From positions 1,140,978 through 1,204,977 of the forward strand of contig JAPTYO010000034.1 of assembly GCA_036873135.1 (NCBI GenBank): a stretch of 64,000 bases of DNA. The letters are read 5' to 3'. Below the pieces are notes generated by a model. It was given only the letters and a program-made list of their open reading frames with translations, searched no databases and was not told where the DNA came from. Each line of letters starts with the position of its first letter. Position 1 is the stretch's first letter. The DNA comes from Clarkia xantiana subsp. parviflora (lineage: Eukaryota > Streptophyta > Magnoliopsida > Myrtales > Onagraceae). Below, piece after piece: positions 56,201 through 64,000 of this stretch. The position numbers were made by a program, and so were the translations under genes.

Positions 56201-59200
56201 TAAAAAATAGAGGTCCGAGTGAGGTTATATTGAAAAAATGAGAAAATTGGCCGAAATCGAAGATTTTTCCTTACTACCATCACAGAAAACTTGGTGCTTA
56301 TGAGTCCGATATGAGAAAGTTTCAACCATTCCACGGTCTATATACGACGAGTAAGAGTGCAAATAAAACTGATTTCATAAAAAATAGAGGTCCGAGTGAG
56401 GTTATATTGAAAAAATGAGAAAATTGGCCGAAACCGAAGATTTTTCCTTACTAACCATCACAGAAAACTTGGTGCTTATGATTCCGATATGAGAAATGTT
56501 TCAACCATTCCACGGTCATATACGACGAGTAGAGTGCAAATAAAACTGATTTCATAAAATAGAGGTCCGAGTAGGTTATATTGAAAAAATGAGAAAATTG
56601 GCCGAAACCGAAGATTTTTCCTTACTAACCATCACAGAAAACTGGGTGCTTATGATTCCGATATGAGAAATAGTTTCAACCATTCCACGGTCTTATACGA
56701 CGAGTTAGAATGCAAATAAAACTGATTTCATAAAAAATAGAGGTCCGAGTGAGGTTATATTGAAAAAATGAGAAAATTGGCCGAAACCGAAGATTTTTCC
56801 TTACTAACCATCACAGAAAACTTGGTGCTTATGAGTCCGATATGAGAAATAGTTTCAACCATTCCACGGTCTTATACGACGAGTAAGAGTGCAAATAAAA
56901 CTGATTTCATAAAAAATAGAGGTCCGAGTGAGGTTATATTGAAAAAATGAGAAAATTGGCCGAAACCGAAGATTTTCCTTACTAACCATCACAGAAAACT
57001 TGGTGCTTATGAGTCCGATATGAGAAATAGTTTCAACCATTCCACGGTCTTATACGACGAGTAAGAGTGCAAATAAAACTGATTTCATAAAAAATAGAGG
57101 TCCGAGTGAGGTTATATTGAAAAAATGAGAAAATTGGCCGAAACGAAGATTTTTCCTTACCATCACAGAAAACTTGGTGCTTATGATTCCGATATGAGAA
57201 ATGGTTTCAACCATTCCACGGTCTTATACGACGAGTAAGAGTGCAAATAAAACTGATTTCATAAAAAATAGAGGTCCGAGTGAGGTTATATTGAAAAAAT
57301 GAGAAAATTGGCCGAAACCGAAGATTTTCCTTACTTACCATCACAGAAAACTTGGTGCTTATGATTCCGATATGAGAAATGGTTTCAACCATTCCACGGT
57401 CTTATACGACGAGTTAGAATGCAAATAAAACTGATTTCAAAAAAATAGAGGTCCGAGTGAGGTTATATTGAAAAAATGAGAAAATTGGCCGAAACTGAAG
57501 ATTTTTCCTTACTAACCATCACAGAAAACTTGGTGCTTATGATTCCGATATGAGAAATGGTTTCAACCATTCCACGGTCTTATACGACGAGTAGAATGCA
57601 AATAAAACTGATTTCATAAAAAATAGAGGTCCGAGTGAGGTTATATTGAAAAAATGAGAAAATTGGCCGAAACCGAAGATTTTTCCTTACTAACCATCAC
57701 AGAAAACTGGGTGCTTATGATCCGATATGAGAAATGGTTTCAACCATTCCACGGTCTTATACGACGAGTTAGAATGCAAATAAAACTGATTTCATAAAAA
57801 ATAGAGGTCCGAGTGAGGTTATATTGAAAAAATGAGAAAATTGGCCGAAACCGAAGATTTTTCCTTACTTACCATCACAGAAAACTTGGTGCTTATGATT
57901 CCGATATGAGAAATGGTTTCAACCATTCCACGGTCTTATACGACGAGTTAGAATGCAAATAAAACTGATTTCAAAAAAATAGAGGTCCGAGTGAGGTTAT
58001 ATTGAAAAAATGAGAAAATTGGCCGAAACCGAAGATTTTTCCTTACTAACCATCACAGAAAACTGGGTGCTTATGATTCCGATATGAAATGGTTTCAACC
58101 ATTCCACGGTCTTATACGACGAGTAAGAATGCAAATAAAACTGATTTCATAAAATAGAGGTCCGAGTGAGGTTATATTGAAAAAATGAGAAAATTGGCCG
58201 AAACCGAAGATTTTTCCTTACTAACCATCACAGAAAACTTGGTGCTTATGATTCCGATATGAGAAATAGTTTCAACCATTCCACGGTCTTATACGACGAG
58301 TAAGAGTGCAGATAAAACTGATTTCATAAAAAATAGAGGTCCGAGTGAGGTTATATTGAAAAAATGAGAAAATTGGCCGAAACCGAAGATTTTTCCTTAC
58401 TACCATCACAGAAAACTTGGTGCTTATGAGTCCGATATGAGAAATAGTTTCAACCATTCCACGGTCTTATAGGACGAGTAAGAGTGCAAATAAAACTGAT
58501 TTCATAAAAAATAGAGGTCCGAGTGAGGTTATATTGAAAAAATGAGAAAATTGGCCGAAACAGAAGATTTTTCCTTACCATCACAGAAAACTTGGTGCTT
58601 ATGAGTCAAATATGAGAAATAGTTTCAACCATTCCACGGTTATATAAGACGAGTAAGAGTGCAAATAAAACTGATTTCATCAAAAATAGAGGTCCGAGTG
58701 AGGTTATATTGAAAAAATAGAAAATTGGCCGAAACGAAGATTTTTCCTTACTACCATCACAGAAAACTTGGTGCTTATGAGTCCGATATGAGAAATAGTT
58801 TCAACCATTCCACGGTCTTATACGACGAGTAAGAGTGCAAATAAAACTGATTTCATAAAAATAGAGGTCCGAGTGAGGTTATATTGAAAAAATGAGAAAA
58901 TTGGCCGAAACCGAAGATTTTTCCTTACTAACCATCACAGAAACTGGGTGCTTATGATTCCGATATGAGAAATAGTTTCAACCATTCCACGGTCTTATAC
59001 GACGAGTAAGAATGCAATAAAACTGATTTCAAAAAAATAGAGGTCCGAGTGAGGTTATATTGAAAAAAATGAGAAATTGGCCGAAACCGAAGATTTTTCC
59101 TTACTAACCATCACAGAAAACTGGTGCTTATGATTCCGATATGAGAAATAGTTTCAACCATTCCACGGTCTTATACGACGAGTAAGAGTGCAAATAAAAC

Positions 59201-62200
59201 TGATTTCATAAAATTAGAGGTCCGAGTGAGGTTATATTGAAAAAATAAGAAAATTGGCCGAAACCGAAGATTTTTCCTTACTAACCATCACAGAACTGGG
59301 TGCTTATGATTCCGATATGAGAAATAGTTTCAACCATTCCACGGTCTTATACGACGAGTTAGAATGCAAATAAAACTGATTTCATAAAAAATAGAGGTCC
59401 GAGTGAGGTTATATTGAAAAAATGAGAAAATTGGCCGAAACCGAAGATTTTTCCTTACTAACCATCACAGAAAACTGGGTGCTTATGAGTCCGATATGAG
59501 AAATAGTTTCAACCATTCCACGGTCTTATAGGACGAGTAAGAGTGCAATAAAACTGATTTCATAAAATATAGAGGTCCGAGTGAGGTTATATTGAAAAAA
59601 TGAGAAAATTGGCCGAAACCGAAGATTTTTCCTTACTACCATCACAGAAAACTTGGTGCTTATGATTCCGATATGAGAAATAGTTTCAACCATTCCACGG
59701 TCTTATACGACGAGTAAGAGTGCAAATAAAACTGATTTCATAAAAATAGAGGTCCGAGTGAGGTTATATTGAAAAAATGAGAAAATTGGCCGAAACCGAA
59801 GATTTTTCCTTACCATCACAGAAAACTTGGTGCTTATGATTCCGATATGAGAAATGGTTTCAACCATTCCACGGTCTTATAGACGAGTAAGTGCAAATAA
59901 AACTGATTTCATAAAATATAGAGGTCCGAGTGAGGTTATATTGAAAAAATGAGAAAATTGGCCGAAACCGAAGATTTTTCCTTACTTACCATCACAGAAA
60001 ACTTGGTGCTTATGATTCCGATATGAGAAATGGTTTCAACCATTCCACGGTCTTATACGACGAGTTAGAATGCAAATAAAACTGATTTCAAAAAAATAGA
60101 GGTCCGAGTGAGGTTATATTGAAAAAATGAGAAAATTGGCCGAAACTGAAGATTTTTCCTTACTAACCATCACAGAAACTTGGTGCTTATGATCCGATAT
60201 GAGAAATAGTTTCAACCATTCCACGGTCTTATACGACGAGTAAGAATGCAAATAAAACTGATTTCATAAAAAATAGAGGTCCGAGTGAGGTTATATTGAA
60301 AAAATGAGAAAATGGCCGAAACCGAAGATTTTTCCTTACTACCATCACAGAAAACTTGGTGCTTATGAGTCCGATATGAGAAATAGTTTCAACCATTCCA
60401 CGGTCTTATACGACGAGTTAGAATGCAATAAAACTGATTTCATAAAAATAGAGGTCCGAGTGAGGTTATATTGAAAAAATGAGAAAATTGGCCGAAACCG
60501 AAGATTTTTCCTTACTTACCATCACAGAAAACTTGGTGCTTATGATTCCGATATGAGAAATGGTTTCAACCATTCCACGGTCTTATACGACGAGTTAGAA
60601 TGCAAATAAAACTGATTTCAAAAAAATAGAGGTCCGAGTGAGGTTATATTGAAAAAATGAGAAAATTGGCCGAAACTGAAGATTTTTCCTTACTAACCAT
60701 CACAGAAAACTTGGTGCTTATGATTCCGATATGAGAAATAGTTTCAACCATTCCACGGTCTTATAGACGAGTAAGAATGCAGATAAAACTGATTTCATAA
60801 AAAAGAGGTCCGAGTGAGGTTATATTGAAAAAATGAGAAAATTGGCCGAAACCGAAGATTTTTCCTTACTAACCATCACAGAAAACTGGGTGCTTATGAG
60901 TCCGATATGAGAAATAGTTTCAACCATTCCACGGTCTTATAGGACAAGTAAGAGTGCAGATAAAACTGATTTCATAAAAATAGAAGTCCAGTGAGGTTAT
61001 ATTGAAAAAATGAGAAAATTGGCCGAAACCGAAGATTATTCCTTACTAACCATCACAGAAAACTTGGTGCTTATGAGTCCGATATGAGAAATAGTTTCAA
61101 TCATTCCACGGTCTTATACGACGAGTAAGAGTGCAAATAAAACTGATTTCATAAAAATAGAGGTCCGAGTGAGGTTATATTGAAAAAATGAGAAAATTGG
61201 CCGAAACAGAAGATTTTTCCTTACCATCACAGAAAACTTGGTGCTTATGATTCCGATATGAGAAATGGTTTCAACCATTCCACGGTCTTATACGACGAGT
61301 AAGAGTGCAGATAAAACTGATTTCATAAAAAATAGAGGTCCGAGTGAAGTTTATTGAAAAAATGAGAAAATTGGCCGAACCGAAGATTTTTCCTTACTTA
61401 CCATCACAGAAAACTTGGTGCTTATGATTCCGATATGAGAAATGGTTTCAACCATTCCACGGTCTTATACGACGAGTTAGAATGCAAATAAAACTGATTT
61501 CAAAAAATAGAGGTCCGAGTGAGGTTATATTGAAAAAATGAGAAAATTGGCCGAAACGAAGATTTTTCCTTACTAACCATCACAGAAAACTGGGTGCTTA
61601 TGATTCCGATATGAGAAATAGTTTTCAACCATTCCACGGTCTTATAGGACGAGTAAGAATGCAGATAAAACTGATTTCATAAAAAATAGAGGTCCGAGTA
61701 AGGTTATATTGAAAAAATGAGAAAATTGGCCGAAACCGAAGATTTTTCCTTACTAACCATCACAGAAAACTGGTGCTTATGAGTCCGATATGAGAAATAG
61801 TTTCAACCATTCCACGGTCTTATACGACGAGTTAGAATGCGAATAAAACTGATTTCATAAAAAATAGAGGTCCGAGTGAGGTTATATTGAAAAAATGAGA
61901 AAATTGGCCGAAACCGAAGATTTTTCCTTACTTACCATCACAGAAAACTTGGTGCTTATGATTCCGATATGAGAAATGGTTTCAACCATTCCACGGTCTT
62001 ATACGACGAGTTAGAATGCAAATAAAACTGATTTCATAAAAAATAGAGGTCCGAGTGAGGTTATATTGAAAAAATGAGAAAATTGGCCGAAACTGAAGAT
62101 TTTTCCTTACTAACCATCACAGAAACTTGGTGCTTATGATTCCGATATGAGAAATGGTTTCAACCATTCCACGGTCTTATAGACGAGTAGAATGCAGATA

Positions 62201-64000
62201 AAACTGATTTCATAAAAAATAGAGGTCCGAGTGAGGTTATATTGAAAAAATGAGAAAATTGGCCGAAACCGAAGATTTTTCCTTACTACCCATCACAGAA
62301 AACTGGGTGCTTATGAGTCCGATATGAGAAATAGTTTCAACCATTCCACGGTCTTATAGGACGAGTAAGAGTGCAGATAAAACTGATTTCATAAAAATAG
62401 AAGTCCAAGTAAGGTTATATTGAAAAAATGAGAAAATTGGCCGAAACCGAAGATTATTCCTTACTACCATCACAGAAAACTTGGTGCTTATGAGTTCCGA
62501 TATGAGAAATAGTTTCAACATTCCACGGTCTTATACGACGACTAAGAGTGCAAATAAAACTGATTTCATAAAAAATAGAGGTCCGAGTGAGGTTATATTG
62601 AAAAAATGAGAAAATTGGCCGAAACAGAAGATTTTTCCTTACCATCACAGAATACTTGGTGCTTATGATTCTGATATGAGAAATGGTTTCAACCATTCCT
62701 CGGTCTTATAGGACGAGTAAAGTGCAGATAAAACTGATTTCATAAAATATAGAGGTCCAAGTAGTTTATATTGAAAAAATGAGAAAATTGGCCGAAACCG
62801 AAGATTTTTCCTTACTTACCATCACAGAAAACTTGGTGCTTGATTCAGATATGAGAAATGGTTTCAACCATTCCACGGTCTTATACGACGAGTTAGAATG
62901 CAAATAAAACTGATTTCAAAAAATAGAGGTCCGAGTGAGGTTATATTGAAAAAATGAGAAAATTGGCTGAAACTGAAGATTTTTCCTTACTAACCATCAC
63001 AGAAAACTGGGTGCTTATGATTCCGATATGAGAAATAGTTTCAACCATTCCACGGTCTTATAGGACGAGTAAGAATGCAGATAAAACAGATTTCATAAAA
63101 AATAGAGGTCCGAGTGAGGTTATATTGAAAAAATGAGAAAATTGGCCGAAACCGAAGATTTTTCCTTACTAACCATCACAGAAAACTGGGTGCTTATGAG
63201 TCCGATATGAGAAATAGTTTCAAACCATTCCACGGTCTTATACGACGAGTTAGAATGCGAATAAAACTGATTTCATAAAAAATAGAGGTCCGAGTGAGGT
63301 TATATTGAAAAAATGAGAAAATTGGCCGAAACCGAAGATTTTTCCTTACTTACCATCACAGAAAACTTGGTGCTTATGATTCCGATATGAGAAATGGTTT
63401 CAACCATTCCACGGTCTTATACGACGAGTTAGAATGCAAATAAAACTGATTTCAAAAAAATAGAGGTCCGAGTGAGGTTATATTGAAAAAATGAGAAAAT
63501 TGGCCGAAACTGAAGATTTTTCCTTACTAACCATCACAGAAAACTGGTGCTTATGATTCCGATATGAGAAATAGTTTCAACCATTCCACGGTCTTATAGG
63601 ACGAGTAAGAATGCAGATAAAACAGATTTCATAAAAATAGAGGTCCGAGTGAGGTTATATTGAAAAAATGAGAAAATTGGCCGAAACCGAAGATTTTTCC
63701 TTACTAACCATCACAGAAAACTGGTGCTTATGAGTCCGATATGAGAAATAGTTTCAACCATTCCACGGTCTTATACGACGAGTAAGAGTGCAGATAAAAC
63801 TGATTTCATAAAATATAGAGGTCCGAGTGAGGTTATATTGAAAAAATGAGAAAATTGGCCGAAACCGAAGATTATTCCTTACTAACCATCACAGAAAACT
63901 TGGTGCTTATGAGTCCGATATGAGAAATAGTTTCAACCATTCCACGGTCTTATAGGACGAGTAAGAGTGCAAATAAAACTGATTTCATAAAAATAGAGGT
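41295..64000. repeat. 179-bp satellite DNA array, about 127 monomers, running off the window
   Basis: A single uninterrupted head-to-tail array. The monomer is 179 bp; one marked variant is 175 bp. Successive copies of TTGGCCGAAACCGAAG are 179 bases apart (47531, 47710, 47889, 48068, 48247). Other landmarks per unit are ATCACAGAAAACTTGGTGC, CAACCATTCCACGGTC, ACGACGAGTTAGAATGC, AACTGATTTCATAAAAAATA and GAGGTCCGAGTGAGGTTATA. The length is in the nucleosomal range typical of plant centromeric and heterochromatic satellites. The left edge (41295 to about 43000) is the most divergent; the first half-unit can be traced only loosely. No gene or transposon interrupts it. Centromeric, pericentromeric or subtelomeric location cannot be told from sequence alone. 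Confidence 0.98.
44881..62639. repeat. Higher-order repeat of eight monomers (about 1.42 kb) within the satellite
   Basis: A 4-bp deletion turns CCTTACTTACCATCAC into CCTTACCATCAC in 14 monomers, with TTACCATCAC at 44881, 46308, 48271, 49698, 51122, 52368, 53435, 54853, 55739, 57157, 58575, 59810, 61221 and 62639. Spacings are 1427, 1963, 1427, 1424, 1246, 1067, 1418, 886, 1418, 1418, 1235, 1411 and 1418, that is 8, 11, 8, 8, 7, 6, 8, 5, 8, 8, 7, 8 and 8 monomers. In nine of the 14 the deletion is linked to a change just upstream (GAAACGAAG or GAAACAGAAG for GAAACCGAAG). Confidence 0.88.

Noticed and set aside
41969..62696. Many minus-strand open frames of 60-112 codons in the satellite, all with near-identical products
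   Set aside because: They repeat with the 179-bp unit, which is not a multiple of three, and depend on indels to stay open. They are by-products of the repeat and not genes.
41295..64000. CRISPR-like regular repeats
   Set aside because: There are no spacers; the whole unit repeats. This is plant satellite DNA.

Overview
The window looks like nuclear DNA of a eudicot plant. Genes have small exons with GT/AG introns, non-coding DNA is AT-rich, and every gene family recognised is a land-plant family (CYP71-type P450, LORELEI-like GPI proteins, PsbQ, PBP1/KIC-type EF-hand, WRC+RING JmjC protein, R2R3-MYB). Short non-autonomous transposons (TRIMs, MITEs, SINEs) fill most gaps. I cannot name the species.
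Layout. 1-476: 3' end of a cytochrome P450 gene. 1.3-11 kb: a tandem cluster of three LORELEI-like GPI-anchored protein (LLG) genes, two apparently intact (1690-3892 and 5151-7653) and one broken (about 9290-10571), heavily invaded by nested elements. 11.4-14.4 kb: PSBQ, a nuclear photosystem II gene with light-type promoter motifs. 14.4-20.6 kb: no convincing gene; foldback elements, a complete TRIM retrotransposon and SINEs. 20.8-21.2 kb: intronless PBP1-like EF-hand gene with telomere-like repeats in its leader. 23.9-29.7 kb: a 12-exon KDM3/JMJ25-type JmjC gene whose iron-binding residues appear lost. 30.8-39 kb: repeats, including three related Mutator-like MITEs with GC-rich cores. 39.5-41.1 kb (minus strand): R2R3-MYB of the MYB41/74/102 type. 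About 41.3 kb to the window end: one uninterrupted array of a 179-bp satellite, about 127 monomers.
The genes do not form a pathway; this is a gene-bearing arm segment that runs directly into a large satellite block. The array has a hidden order: a 4-bp deletion marks every eighth monomer (about 1.42 kb), with 5-, 6-, 7- and 11-monomer exceptions. Left-edge monomers are more divergent and lack the marker. The MYB promoter has only about 230 bp of unique sequence before the satellite starts.
The observations I rate highest are the satellite higher-order repeat, the 33-bp perfect inverted repeat enclosing the TATA box of the first LLG gene, the predicted catalytically dead JmjC protein, and the copying and nesting events inside the LLG cluster. 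All gene models are splice predictions by eye, without transcript data.
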